Shown here: in pieces, positions 17,852 through 26,640 of the stretch
How the letters are laid out: every line of letters begins with the position of its first letter
How positions within the stretch are numbered: position 1 is the first letter of the stretch
Source: JAEUTH01 sp039931675
Lineage (GTDB): Bacteria > Bacteroidota > Bacteroidia > AKYH767-A > OLB10
Length of the DNA stretch: 64,000 bases
Direction of reading: 5' to 3'
NCBI GenBank assembly: GCA_039931675.1
Contig: JBDTRM010000147.1
Location: 8,467-72,466 of the forward strand
The notes under the pieces: generated by a model
What the model was told of the DNA's origin: nothing
The model's input: only the letters and a program-made list of their open reading frames with translations
The model's database searches: none
Position numbers and translations under genes: made by a program

Positions 17852-19363
17852 ATGCGTCTGCTTCATATTTTCATTCTTTGCTGCTTAGCACCTCTTCAAT
17901 TATTATCGCAAAGTAGTAACCTCATCTGGTGCTTTGGTGATTCAGCAGGTATTAACTTTTCCAATTCAAGCAATCCTGTTCCATTTTCTACATCATTAGA
18001 CACAAGAGGTTCATGCGCATCCATTGCTGATAGCATTGGTAATTTACTTTTCTATGCTAACACCCGGGCAACTTTATCAGGTAATACAACTGTCGTATGG
18101 AACCGAACACATAATTTGATGCAAAATGGAGATTCAATAATTGGCAGAGGGTGGTATAAAGAATTACTAATTTCTCCTCAACCAGGAAGTGATAGCCTAT
18201 TTTATCTTTTTACAGCAGGTGTTACTTCATTTAATGGTTTGTTCTATTCATTAATCGATATGACCTTAGATAGCGGGCGTGGAGCAGTTGTTCAAAAAAA
18301 CATTCAGTTGCAAGACAGCAATTTTTGGTGTAATGACGGACTTTCTGCAATAAAGCATGGCAATGGTCGCGACTGGTGGATTATTGCACGTAACTGGCAA
18401 TTTAATACCGATACATTTTATTTTTATCTTGTTTCCCCCATGGGAATTAATCTAGACCACATTCAAAAAATAAGCGATGTCTTACGTCCGGGATTCTTTA
18501 GAATTGAGGCGTCTAAGGATGGGAGCAAAGTAGCTGGAGTTGACCCTGCCGGTTATATCAGCGTTTTTGATTTCGACCGCTGTAGCGGTCTTTTTGCAAA
18601 TGAATTAAACATTCATCATGAAACGAGTAATCAGAATCTGATTCCTTGGTATTGGGATTGTGAAATATCCCCCAACAATCGGTTCTTATATGTAAGCAAA
18701 GAGTACACTAGTTTTGATACAAACAATTATGTATTGCAATTTGATTTGCTTGCCAGTAATGTGGCTGCATCTCGAGATACGATTTACACAGTGCCATTAC
18801 CTGCCATTGCAGGATTAATAGAATTAGCACCTGATAATAAGATGTACTGGAGTTGCGCATATAATCCGTTATCCTCTTTTATGTATCCATATCCAGATAG
18901 TGTGTATAATAATATCAATATGAACCTGAGTGTTATTAACCAACCTGATAGTTTAGGCAGCTCATGTGCTTTTCAACCGTTCTCTTTTTATCTTGGAGGC
19001 AAGCGCACCTATTATGGTTTACCTAATAACCCTGATTATGATATGAAGCCGCTGTATGGTAGTGTGTGTGATAGTTTGAGTGCAGGGATAAACAGCCCCC
19101 CGGCCCCCAAAGGGGGGGAGATGTACGTTTCTTATGTAAGCCCCTGGCAAAAAGCATTTATAAATGCACAGCACCTTAAAGGCACTACCTATACGCTTAC
19201 TGTTATTGATATAAGAGGTCGGTTAGTTTTCAAAGAAAAAGGCGCGCTGCGCCCGCCTTACTTTACAAAGGATTTAGATTGTGGTGCATTTGCTAATGGT
19301 ATGTACATTGTTACGCTTATTACTAATAAGGAAAAGGTTGCTCAAAAGTTAATCAAGAATTAA
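17852..19363 (+). CDS. T9SS-exported protein, paralogue 2
   Basis: A 503-residue paralogue of the protein at 13634-15148, with a signal peptide (LLHIFILCCLAPLQLLSQ), the same propeller-like repeats (e.g. WDCEISPNNRFLYVSK) and a T9SS type A sorting domain ending GAFANGMYIVTLITNKEKVA. Conservation is highest in the middle and C-terminus. Between body and sorting domain it reads SPPAPKGGEM where paralogue 1 has DLQPITCKLF; the DNA there is a C/G-run palindrome (19094-19119) that looks like an inserted short repeat. Function is unknown. Confidence 0.88.
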   Translation: MRLLHIFILCCLAPLQLLSQSSNLIWCFGDSAGINFSNSSNPVPFSTSLDTRGSCASIADSIGNLLFYANTRATLSGNTTVVWNRTHNLMQNGDSIIGRGWYKELLISPQPGSDSLFYLFTAGVTSFNGLFYSLIDMTLDSGRGAVVQKNIQLQDSNFWCNDGLSAIKHGNGRDWWIIARNWQFNTDTFYFYLVSPMGINLDHIQKISDVLRPGFFRIEASKDGSKVAGVDPAGYISVFDFDRCSGLFANELNIHHETSNQNLIPWYWDCEISPNNRFLYVSKEYTSFDTNNYVLQFDLLASNVAASRDTIYTVPLPAIAGLIELAPDNKMYWSCAYNPLSSFMYPYPDSVYNNINMNLSVINQPDSLGSSCAFQPFSFYLGGKRTYYGLPNNPDYDMKPLYGSVCDSLSAGINSPPAPKGGEMYVSYVSPWQKAFINAQHLKGTTYTLTVIDIRGRLVFKEKGALRPPYFTKDLDCGAFANGMYIVTLITNKEKVAQKLIKN

Positions 19364-19562
19364 ACATCGCCTACAACTCACACACAGCTAATTTCTTACC
19401 CATTCAAAGAGGTTTTGATTACTTAATCAATCAATAAATTAGCAAAGTCAAACCTTGGAAACGTCTTAAATGTTACACTGAAACGAAGTCGAAGTGTCAA
19501 ACAAATGTCCTTCTTAATATAGGTTAAATAGCGTAAACCCAACAGCCATGGGCGATTCAAAG
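19364..19562. other. Gap upstream of the 21-bp array
   Basis: No gene is supported. It contains GAAACGAAGTCGAAGTGTC near 19480-19498, a phrase of the kind seen as dispersed intergenic repeats in this phylum. No clear terminator follows the 503-residue gene. Confidence 0.4.
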
Positions 19563-19883
19563 CCTTCTCCCGCTCAAACAATAACAAGTCGTGTTCAAAC
19601 AATAGCAATCTTACCGGAAACAACGTCAGGTCGTGCTCAAACATTTGCAATCTTGGCGGCAACAATGTCAGGTCGTGCTCAAACAAATACAAGTCGGGTT
19701 CAAACAATCACAATCTTGGCGGAAACAATGTCAGGTCGTGCTCAAACAATTGGAATCTTACCGGCAACAATGGCAGGTCGGCTTCAAACAAAGAGCATCT
19801 CTCCTCAAACAATGTGCATCTCTCCTCAAATAACTTTTCTCTTTGACCCATCAAAAGCAACTTGCCTTTATCAAAAGGAATAA
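19548..19883 (+). other. Possible heptad-repeat peptide ORF over the 21-bp array (doubtful)
   Basis: 111 codons start ATG before the array and stop TAA after it, so the frame spans the array completely. It gives units such as MSGRAQT, IAILPET and KSISPQT. There is no signal peptide, no clear ribosome site and no known domain. The minus strand and another plus frame are also open, so openness is not strong evidence. It could equally be non-coding DNA. Confidence 0.25.
19563..19835. repeat. Tandem array of thirteen 21-bp units
   Basis: The array has exact 21-base periodicity for about 13 units and two main unit types. One contains TCAGGTCGTGCTCAAACA; the other contains GCAATCTTGGCGGMAACAATG. 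The last two units are a third type with GCATCTCTCCTCAAACAATG. Units diverge mostly at their first three bases. Because 21 is divisible by three, the whole array lacks stops in several frames. The longest open frame (19548-19883, plus) would be a heptad-repeat peptide of the form xxSGRAQT / xxILAET. Whether it is translated is unclear. Confidence 0.9.
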
Positions 19884-19956
19884 CCGATAAATCAATAAAT
19901 ATCCTTACTCAATCAAGCCGTTAGCAGGTAACGATACTTCAGAAATCACATTAATC

Positions 19957-20712
19957 CTAAAAAACTTTCCGAAGCAAAATAGCAAGCGACCATCTGTCGC
20001 TTCCACCTGTGGCAATGCCGGGTCTCAGCGCAATACTCATTGAATGAGTAAATAATGTTCCCGCTTCCACTTTGCCTGTGAAGAAATTATTACCTGTGGA
20101 ATAATTCATTGACATGACGGGATTGAGACTTAACCACCATTGTTGATTTGCCGATCTTGAAGTAAATAACAAACCGATAATTCCCTGGTTGGTATTCGCA
20201 TTAGTGCTATGGTTGTTTAAGGAAAATGATTGCTTGTAATAAGGCGTGATGATGGATCTTCTCACATGATAAAAAACAAATCCGGCACCAAGTGTCATGT
20301 CATTTTTTTCTGTATTAAAATTTTCATCACCATTTCTGAAATTAAATTCACCGGTAAGTGAAATCCCATTTTTATTTGTGATATAAGGCACATAGTTAGC
20401 TGCCAGCACAATGTTACCAAAACCGGATACTGATCCATCTTCTGGGTGTTTAGCAAACTGGTAAGGCACTTTCACATTAAGATTCAATCTTAATTTTTTA
20501 AAACTATTACCATACTTTATATAAACCATGTCACTATGTTCATTGGTATTTGCAAACGCCCGGCTATACTCATTTCCAAGTTCCATAAAATTAGAAATGT
20601 TAAGTGGATTAGTACCGGTTTTGTCATGCAGAGCCAGGCTATCTTGTTGCGCAAAACTAATGTGAGTGAAAAAAAATAATATCGTTGCGGTTATTAATGC
20701 TTTAGTTTTCAT
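19957..20712 (-). CDS. Outer-membrane beta-barrel protein, transporter-like
   Basis: A 251-residue protein with a clean signal peptide (TATILFFFTHISFAQ) and alternating beta-strands ending in Phe (SLAILLRKVF), typical of outer-membrane barrels. The middle (FGNIVLAANYVPYITNKNG...) resembles the MetA-pathway/transporter-like barrel family, but I cannot assign a substrate. I use the ATG at 20712 (MKTKALI), since the longer ORF start at 20742 adds ten residues before a normal signal peptide. It is separated from the next minus-strand gene by a terminator at 20885-20921. Confidence 0.8.
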   Translation of the reverse strand: MKTKALITATILFFFTHISFAQQDSLALHDKTGTNPLNISNFMELGNEYSRAFANTNEHSDMVYIKYGNSFKKLRLNLNVKVPYQFAKHPEDGSVSGFGNIVLAANYVPYITNKNGISLTGEFNFRNGDENFNTEKNDMTLGAGFVFYHVRRSIITPYYKQSFSLNNHSTNANTNQGIIGLLFTSRSANQQWWLSLNPVMSMNYSTGNNFFTGKVEAGTLFTHSMSIALRPGIATGGSDRWSLAILLRKVF

Positions 20713-20884
20713 CTTCAAATGGAATGTAATTATTGAATACAATGCAACAAATTACAGACCGCTTCCGGATTCCCTATTTTCTTTATATGGAGAAGCATTA
20801 TGAGGGCAAATTCCTCCACAAATGTTTACCTGTGAATTTTACAATAAGGAATAAAAAGAACAATTTGCACCACTATCTTCTTAA

Positions 20885-20921
20885 AAAAACCCACCCCGAT
20901 TTTTCATCAGAGCGGGTTTCT
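20885..20921 (-). terminator. Intrinsic terminator of the BNR-type T9SS gene
   Basis: On the minus strand, AAACCCGCTCTGA pairs (with G-U pairs) with TCGGGGTGGGTTT around a short A-rich loop and is followed by a T-run. It lies 20 bases after the stop of the 974-residue gene. Confidence 0.75.
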
Positions 20922-20942
20922 TGTTGCCAATTGCCTCTTACT

Positions 20943-23867
20943 TTACTTAACCACAGAAAACTTTTTGGTCTCGCTTATTCCTTCACCTTTCAATTGCACA
21001 AAATAAATTCCGTTAGCAAGTGAAACTGTTGGTATGGAAACTGTTTTGGTTGCTGAAGCTTTTAGTAAATTGCCTTGCAGGCCCTCCACTTTTTGCGAAT
21101 AAACTATCTCACCAAAATTGTTTCTTACTTCAATTAATATGGGCTTTGACGTAGGTGCCTTAAATGAAACGTTCAACACATCATTAGCGGGATTCGGATA
21201 AACATTTATACCGTTGTTTTCATCCACACTACTAATTTTCTCCAATTGCTTCACAGGTTCATTTGTCATTTCCCATGGAACTGCAGTTCCATCATAAACA
21301 CCTGAAAGTGGTGCTGCACTAAAGAGTGGTATCGGGCATCCTGAAATATATGCAGTAAAGTTGCCACCACCTGTGGGGTTAAAATTAAAATCGGGTTGAA
21401 ATACGATACCGGTGCCTGCATTATATTTTACATCAACTATTCCACCCGTTGTGTAGGTGCGCGAACCGGTAATATTGCCTGAACAAGTATAACGCTGAAA
21501 GCCGCCTGAGCCGGGACTGTTGGCAGGTGTAAGCGATAAATCAACCGGGCAATAAGAGTATAGATCAGATGTCCATATACCTCGACCGAAAGTAGCAGCA
21601 GTAACTTTATTCAAATCGGTATTGATATAAAAATCATTTACTATTACATTAGGAAGACCATTTTTATAAGCTATCCAGTTACCAAGATCATTATTACGAT
21701 AATAGATTCCTACATCAGTTCCAACATAAATACCATCATTAGGACTTCCGGGTTCATAAGCAATGCAGTTAGCAGGTATATTAGGCAAGGCTCCTGTAAT
21801 ATTTGTCCATGATGTTCCGCCATTACTTGAATAAAAAACCTTATTGGCGGCACTGTATCCCGAAAATGTAACCCATACTTTATTGGCATCAATAGTTGAA
21901 GTGGCAAGGAAGGTTATCGAAGCACTACCCACCGGAAGTGTGCCTGTAATATTAGTCCAATTGGTCCCGCCATTAATTGTTTTCCTCACTACTGATGACG
22001 AAGCAGCATATACAGTGTTTGTAGTGTTAGTACCAACAGCAAATGCTATCTGCGTTCCCGCTCCTGTTAAAACAGTTGACCAACTGGTTCCACCATTAAT
22101 TGTTTTATAAATATTTGAAAAACCAGTATATAATGTGGTAGGAGTGATGGGGTCCATAATAAAAGGAGTATTCCAATTTCCACCTGTTGCCCCTGATGGA
22201 GTAATTGTACTCAGGTTGTTACCGCCATCGGCACTCCTTAACAGGTTACCACCCGTGTTTGAATAATATAAAATATTTGAATTTGTATAATCAATAAGGC
22301 TATGAGCGCCATCGCCACCCCATATTTGCGTATGCGTATTTGCAGCGCCATCCACTATACCGGTGCCGTTATCCTGGCAACCGATTAAAAACAAATTACT
22401 GTTTTGAGGTGTTCCTCCAAAGTTATAGATCTGTGTATTCTGCAAGCCGTTTGATAGTTGAATAAAGTCATCACAACCATTTGTTGACTTATAAATGCCG
22501 CCATCGCTGCCGGTATAAATTGTTGTACCGTTAAATTCAAAAGCATGCTGATCGCAATGATTATATCCAGTTGTATTAGGCTCTACCCAATATGATTTAC
22601 AAGTCCAGTTTACACCACTGTTAGTTGACTTCCATACTTCTATACCTCCTGCATAAACAATTGCAGCATTGGCCGGATCAATTCCAAGAGAAATATCATA
22701 ATCAGCCTGCGAACTGTTATCACCACCGAGCGAATCGTAGCCTAAAATATTAGGAGTGTTTGACTGAAGCGTAAAATTAACTCCGCTGTCAGTAGAACGA
22801 TATAATCCAACAAGGCCTGTGGTACCTCCGTAAAGCAAATAAACATAAGCCGAATTAGCGGGAGTAACTCCTATACATATTCTTGTTGATCCAGTTGTAG
22901 GCAGCACAGATCCTACAAGACTAAATCCCGCTCCGTTATTTATTGAACGGTAAAGCCGCGTAGAGTTACATGCATAAACAATATTATGATCACCCGGCTT
23001 AAATTCAATGTCCCAAAAATTACCTGTTTGAACTAATGTGTTCGTAGCCCAGCTATCAACAGTTCTGTAAACACCATTTGATGTTGCTGCAAATTGTATA
23101 GCAGGGTTAGTGGGATCAAGAAGTAATTTGCGGCCACGCACATTAGTTGATGCCGAAAAAGCTAAGCTTGTTGCATTCCACGATGTGCCTCCATTAACTG
23201 ATTTTAATATGCCTATGGAACCAACATTAGTGTAATCACCATCACCGGTAAGAATATAAATTTGGCTCGTGTTAGCAGGGTTTATTCCAATGCCTGAAAC
23301 ACCTATAATGGGAATGCCGTCAGAAAGCGGAGTCCAGCTATTACCGCCCACTGTTGTTTTCCATAAACCACCATCGGGGCAACCCACATAAATCACTGAA
23401 GCATTTGACGGATCAAAAGCAATGCAGTTAACCCTGCCTATACCACCTGAATAGCCATGCGGGCCTGGGGTGTAGGTTGAAGGTCCCACAGCAGTCCACG
23501 CTCCGTTAAGCGATGAAGATTTGTTTAAAGATTGATTGTCGCGCTCTGTCTGCCATGCTTCCCATGCTTTGGCAGCCGGGTTTATAATCTTACCTGATGG
23601 ATATACGCGAGGACCCATAAAATATTCCCAACGCTTAAACTGGAAATATTCCCCTTCTTGCTCTTCTCCATTGCCTTGCTTTAAGCGGTCTTTGTCAAGT
23701 TCTTTCTCTTGCTTTTCCTTCTTTGCCCAATATTTATAAAATGCTTTTTGAATATCGTAGAAGTTGGCATTGCCATCCTGCATCATCTTTTTGTACTCCT
23801 GGGCGTGCACCTCGTAATAAAATGCCGGCAGCAGAAGCAGTATTAATATTATGATTTTTCTTTTCAT
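20943..23867 (-). CDS. Secreted T9SS protein with BNR/sortilin-like propeller
   Basis: A 974-residue exported protein with a signal peptide (ILILLLLPAFYYEVHAQ). From about residue 125 to 780 it carries many BNR/Asp-box-like blades of the type GGTSWSTVLTG, TDSGVNFTLQSN and NGGTSWTNITGALP, as in sortilin/VPS10 or sialidase-type propellers. The C-terminal 88 residues (INVYPNPANDVLNVSF to KKFSVVK) form a T9SS type A sorting domain. No sialidase arginine triad can be assigned, so it is likely a binding or structural protein on the surface. It has its own terminator. Confidence 0.9.
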   Translation of the reverse strand: MKRKIIILILLLLPAFYYEVHAQEYKKMMQDGNANFYDIQKAFYKYWAKKEKQEKELDKDRLKQGNGEEQEGEYFQFKRWEYFMGPRVYPSGKIINPAAKAWEAWQTERDNQSLNKSSSLNGAWTAVGPSTYTPGPHGYSGGIGRVNCIAFDPSNASVIYVGCPDGGLWKTTVGGNSWTPLSDGIPIIGVSGIGINPANTSQIYILTGDGDYTNVGSIGILKSVNGGTSWNATSLAFSASTNVRGRKLLLDPTNPAIQFAATSNGVYRTVDSWATNTLVQTGNFWDIEFKPGDHNIVYACNSTRLYRSINNGAGFSLVGSVLPTTGSTRICIGVTPANSAYVYLLYGGTTGLVGLYRSTDSGVNFTLQSNTPNILGYDSLGGDNSSQADYDISLGIDPANAAIVYAGGIEVWKSTNSGVNWTCKSYWVEPNTTGYNHCDQHAFEFNGTTIYTGSDGGIYKSTNGCDDFIQLSNGLQNTQIYNFGGTPQNSNLFLIGCQDNGTGIVDGAANTHTQIWGGDGAHSLIDYTNSNILYYSNTGGNLLRSADGGNNLSTITPSGATGGNWNTPFIMDPITPTTLYTGFSNIYKTINGGTSWSTVLTGAGTQIAFAVGTNTTNTVYAASSSVVRKTINGGTNWTNITGTLPVGSASITFLATSTIDANKVWVTFSGYSAANKVFYSSNGGTSWTNITGALPNIPANCIAYEPGSPNDGIYVGTDVGIYYRNNDLGNWIAYKNGLPNVIVNDFYINTDLNKVTAATFGRGIWTSDLYSYCPVDLSLTPANSPGSGGFQRYTCSGNITGSRTYTTGGIVDVKYNAGTGIVFQPDFNFNPTGGGNFTAYISGCPIPLFSAAPLSGVYDGTAVPWEMTNEPVKQLEKISSVDENNGINVYPNPANDVLNVSFKAPTSKPILIEVRNNFGEIVYSQKVEGLQGNLLKASATKTVSIPTVSLANGIYFVQLKGEGISETKKFSVVK

Positions 23868-23910
23868 CTTTTTTGAATTTTAAATTGTGAAAATTTAGTT
23901 TTGAAAAGAA

Positions 23911-24927
23911 TTATCTTTTTGATGCAATTGATTTTTTCAGTTCATTAATTTGATTTTGCTGATCACTGATTTGACTTTGCTGCTCGTCCGATAGTTTTTT
24001 CTGCTGTATAATGTACAGCGTAAGCTCTTCTATTTTCTCTACCAGCTTAGCTTGCATCTGGCCCACGTCCATTCCCTGCTCTTCCACCTCGCAGGCACTT
24101 GGCATACCGGGCAGGCGATTATAGTTTTTAATATGTTCTTCCACTTCATTTATTGAATTCAAATTGTAATTGCTGTCGAACACATAATCAGGGAAGGGCT
24201 GCAACTGCACTTTAAGTTCAGCGCAAATAATCTTGCCGCCTACTGTAAGTTTATACCCTGCAGAGGGCGCAGCGCCTATAGCGAAATTACCTGTGGTGGT
24301 AAGTCTCATTTGCTCAGCGCCATTATTGGTTGAAAAAAGCATATCAAAACTATTATGGGTTTGTAAATACGCGCTGGTAGCGTCAGCATAAAATCCTATT
24401 GCAGGTCCGGTAGCAGATGCCTGTTGCCCTATGCCAATACCAGCTAATTCCACAGTAAGTGCATAAGGGGGCGTTGTTGTTCTGATACCCACACTGCCTC
24501 CTGAATAAATATTTTTCCAGGTTTTTGTTGTCGAACCTAAATCAATTGCATTGGTAGTGCCGGGTATGAGGCTTTGGCTTACTGCCGTTGGGGCCATAAG
24601 GTTAGCTAATGTTTTGTTTGCTGAAACAGCACTCACCGCAACCCAGGCGGTGCCGTTGTAATAATAAAATCCTTTGGTGCCATCGGTTTGAAAAATTAAT
24701 AAACCCGTTGCAGGTGTTACAATTGCATTGCGCTGTGCATTAGTCATGCGTGGGGTTAAGATACCTTTGGTGGTTGACGTTACATCAAGCAGCGATGAGG
24801 CATTTGGACCGGCTGTTCCGATACCCACAGGGCCGTTTGCCGGAAATGTGTTTTGTGCATTAGCACTGTTTGCGATTAACAGCCCTGCTGTAAGCAAAGC
24901 TGCCACTGAATAAAGTTTTCGTTTCAT
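23911..24927 (-). CDS. Tail-fibre-like secreted protein with C-terminal coiled coil
   Basis: A 338-residue protein with a signal peptide (LLTAGLLIANSANAQ). The N-terminal repeat ASSLLDVTSTTKGILTPRMT ... PATGLLIFQTD is a module widespread in Bacteroidota surface proteins. The C-terminal part (DYVFDSNYNLNSINEVEEHI, LPGMPSACEVEEQGMDVGQM) resembles the S74-type tail-fibre chaperone region but lacks an obvious protease dyad. Residues about 295-335 are a Gln-rich coiled coil (QQSQISDQQNQINELKKS), suggesting a trimer. It lies 43 bases upstream of the BNR protein, so it may be co-transcribed. Confidence 0.82.
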   Translation of the reverse strand: MKRKLYSVAALLTAGLLIANSANAQNTFPANGPVGIGTAGPNASSLLDVTSTTKGILTPRMTNAQRNAIVTPATGLLIFQTDGTKGFYYYNGTAWVAVSAVSANKTLANLMAPTAVSQSLIPGTTNAIDLGSTTKTWKNIYSGGSVGIRTTTPPYALTVELAGIGIGQQASATGPAIGFYADATSAYLQTHNSFDMLFSTNNGAEQMRLTTTGNFAIGAAPSAGYKLTVGGKIICAELKVQLQPFPDYVFDSNYNLNSINEVEEHIKNYNRLPGMPSACEVEEQGMDVGQMQAKLVEKIEELTLYIIQQKKLSDEQQSQISDQQNQINELKKSIASKR

Positions 24928-25361
24928 TTTTGTTTTGGAGTTTAATTGTTAATGAATAAATAAATTATAATAAGGATATGCGATTAAAAATCCACGTTGA
25001 TTTAAACTCATGGAAAGTTGAGCTTAATGGATAAGTTATCAGAATGAAGCGAAACTGTGTTGTAATCGTATAAGATTTTAAAAGAGACGCGGTTAATGGA
25101 GTTTAATGGTTATAGATGGCCTGCTTTAAAATGAGATTGCTAAATGAAAACAAAAAAAGTAACAGCAGGAAATATAAAATGATGAAGGTTATGAATAGTT
25201 GGGTAGGAGGGGGATGTGTTTTTGAGTTTTGAGGTCTAAAAGGTTCCTCCTGAAATGCAGTTCTCGTTAGTTGTCTTTCAGGAGGAAACCTTTTTTAATG
25301 TTTAGTATGATTCTCTTGTTTACCATAATTTAGTTTTCAAATCTCAACTGCAAAAAATTTC
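24928..25361. other. Intergenic region, one strong hairpin
   Basis: No ORF is supported. The only clear structure is the bidirectional terminator at 25241-25296. The stretch 24960-25230 is purine-rich and without obvious repeats. Confidence 0.4.
25241..25296. terminator. Strong hairpin terminator, probably of the DUF5618 gene
   Basis: AGGTTCCTCCTGAAA (25241-25255) pairs with TTTCAGGAGGAAACCT (25276-25291), with a 20-base loop and one bulge. T-runs occur on both strands (six T on plus, four on minus). It lies 70 bases downstream of the minus-strand DUF5618 gene. No plus-strand gene precedes it, so a short plus-strand RNA is a less likely alternative. Confidence 0.7.
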
Positions 25362-25775
25362 CTAATTCACCATCGGTTTGATTTTTTTGATAACAGAAAT
25401 GGCACTATCCGTTCCTGCGTTAATTATATCGACATTTGTAACTCCCTCGTAGTATCCGTTCAGGTGCAACGTGTAATAGGCACTGTTCACTTCATTCAAA
25501 AGTTTCCAATCCATTTTGCGAAGCTGGTCGCGATACCATTCAATGCTTTTTTTTCTTTTCGAAGGGAACTGAATATTTTTAATCTTGAATAAAGTATCAA
25601 GGGCAAGCAACATTCCGCTATATGCAGTACCGGAAGCGGTGCGCACATACTTTGCATCAGTATAATATTTTCCCTCGCGTCCCGCTTTGTGAAGTGTTTC
25701 TTTTGCATTATCAATATAACGCATTGCTTCTGTGTATGAACTTTTTTTCAGTTCGTTTTTTTCTTCAGTACTCAT
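25362..25775 (-). CDS. DUF5618 family protein
   Basis: A 137-residue soluble, helical protein. AMRYIDNAKETLHKAGREGK, KYYTDAKYVRTASGTAYSGM and NEVNSAYYTLHLNGYYEGV match my recollection of DUF5618, a small Bacteroidota family. The all-helical layout with the conserved RTASGTAYSG stretch recalls HEPN/DUF86-like folds, but no R-x4-6-H motif is evident. No antitoxin-like partner is adjacent. Function is unknown. Confidence 0.72.
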   Translation of the reverse strand: MSTEEKNELKKSSYTEAMRYIDNAKETLHKAGREGKYYTDAKYVRTASGTAYSGMLLALDTLFKIKNIQFPSKRKKSIEWYRDQLRKMDWKLLNEVNSAYYTLHLNGYYEGVTNVDIINAGTDSAISVIKKIKPMVN

Positions 25776-25961
25776 GGTGTAAAAATACTAAAATACTTTT
25801 CGTGTTTACAGGAAATTGTATTTCAGTTTTAGAAACAAGAAGGATGCTTTGATTCTGCAACTTGCTTCGAGTCTGATGCAACAAACTTTTTGAAAGGAGG
25901 TTGATAAATCAATTAAAAAAAAGGACGTCAACCTTGGACAAATATCAGGTTAATGAAAATA

Positions 25962-26618
25962 TTACCCGTTGCTCTTCGCATAGTCAGCCAAAAACTTGGC
26001 AAGCCCGCTATCAGTAAGCGGATGTTTTAAAAGGTCAAGTATTGCGCTAAGCGGACACGTTGCAACATCGGCTCCTAACTGGGCGCAATTAATTATATGC
26101 ATGGCATGGCGTATAGACGCAGCAAGTATCTGGGTTTTATAACCGTAGTTATCATAGATAAGGCGAATGTCTTCAATCAAACGAAGCCCGTCAGTGCTTA
26201 CATCATCTAACCTGCCAATAAACGGAGAAACATAAGTGGCACCGGCTTTTGCAGCAAGCAATGCCTGTCCTGCAGAAAACACTAAGGTGCAATTGGTTTT
26301 AATTCCTTTATCACTGAAATACTTCAATGCCTTTACACCATCTTTAATCATGGGCACTTTTACCACAATCTGTGTATGCAGTTTTGCAAGGGCTTCGCCT
26401 TCTTTAATAATGTTATCAAAATCGGTGGCAATAACCTCTGCACTTACATCACCTTTTACCAATTGGCAAATGTCAACGTAATGTTTCATCACATTATCAT
26501 GTCCTTTAATGCCTTCTTTTGCCATAAGCGATGGGTTGGTGGTTACACCATCTAATACACCAAGGTCATTGGCTTCTTTAATTTGTGCGAGATTAGCTGT
26601 GTCAATAAAAAATTTCAT
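25962..26618 (-). CDS. fsa: Fructose-6-phosphate aldolase / transaldolase-like
   Basis: A 218-residue TIM-barrel aldolase. FFIDTANLAQIKEAND and GVTTNPSLMAKEG at the N-terminus and Schiff-base Lys87 in VVKVPM place it in the short transaldolase family (FSA/TalC, about 215-220 residues). The C-terminal ATCPLSAILDLLKHPLTDSG is typical. Whether it acts as transaldolase (pentose phosphate pathway) or fructose-6-phosphate aldolase cannot be settled by eye; Bacteroidota short forms are usually annotated transaldolase. A perfect 26-bp inverted repeat lies 23 bases upstream of its start. Confidence 0.92.
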   Translation of the reverse strand: MKFFIDTANLAQIKEANDLGVLDGVTTNPSLMAKEGIKGHDNVMKHYVDICQLVKGDVSAEVIATDFDNIIKEGEALAKLHTQIVVKVPMIKDGVKALKYFSDKGIKTNCTLVFSAGQALLAAKAGATYVSPFIGRLDDVSTDGLRLIEDIRLIYDNYGYKTQILAASIRHAMHIINCAQLGADVATCPLSAILDLLKHPLTDSGLAKFLADYAKSNG

Positions 26619-26640
26619 GGGGAGAGATTATTGGGTTATC

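Noticed and set aside
19423..19707. Minus-strand 94-codon frame with FEHDLTL heptads over the 21-bp array
   Set aside because: It starts in the middle of the array and runs into non-repetitive DNA with no coding character; openness is a by-product of a stop-free repeat unit whose length is a multiple of three.
19563..19835. Possible CRISPR array
   Set aside because: Units are contiguous 21-mers with no constant repeat/variable spacer alternation, and no cas genes are nearby.
25362..25775. HEPN-type toxin of a toxin-antitoxin pair
   Set aside because: The helical DUF5618 protein lacks a visible R-x4-6-H motif and has no adjacent nucleotidyltransferase or antitoxin gene.
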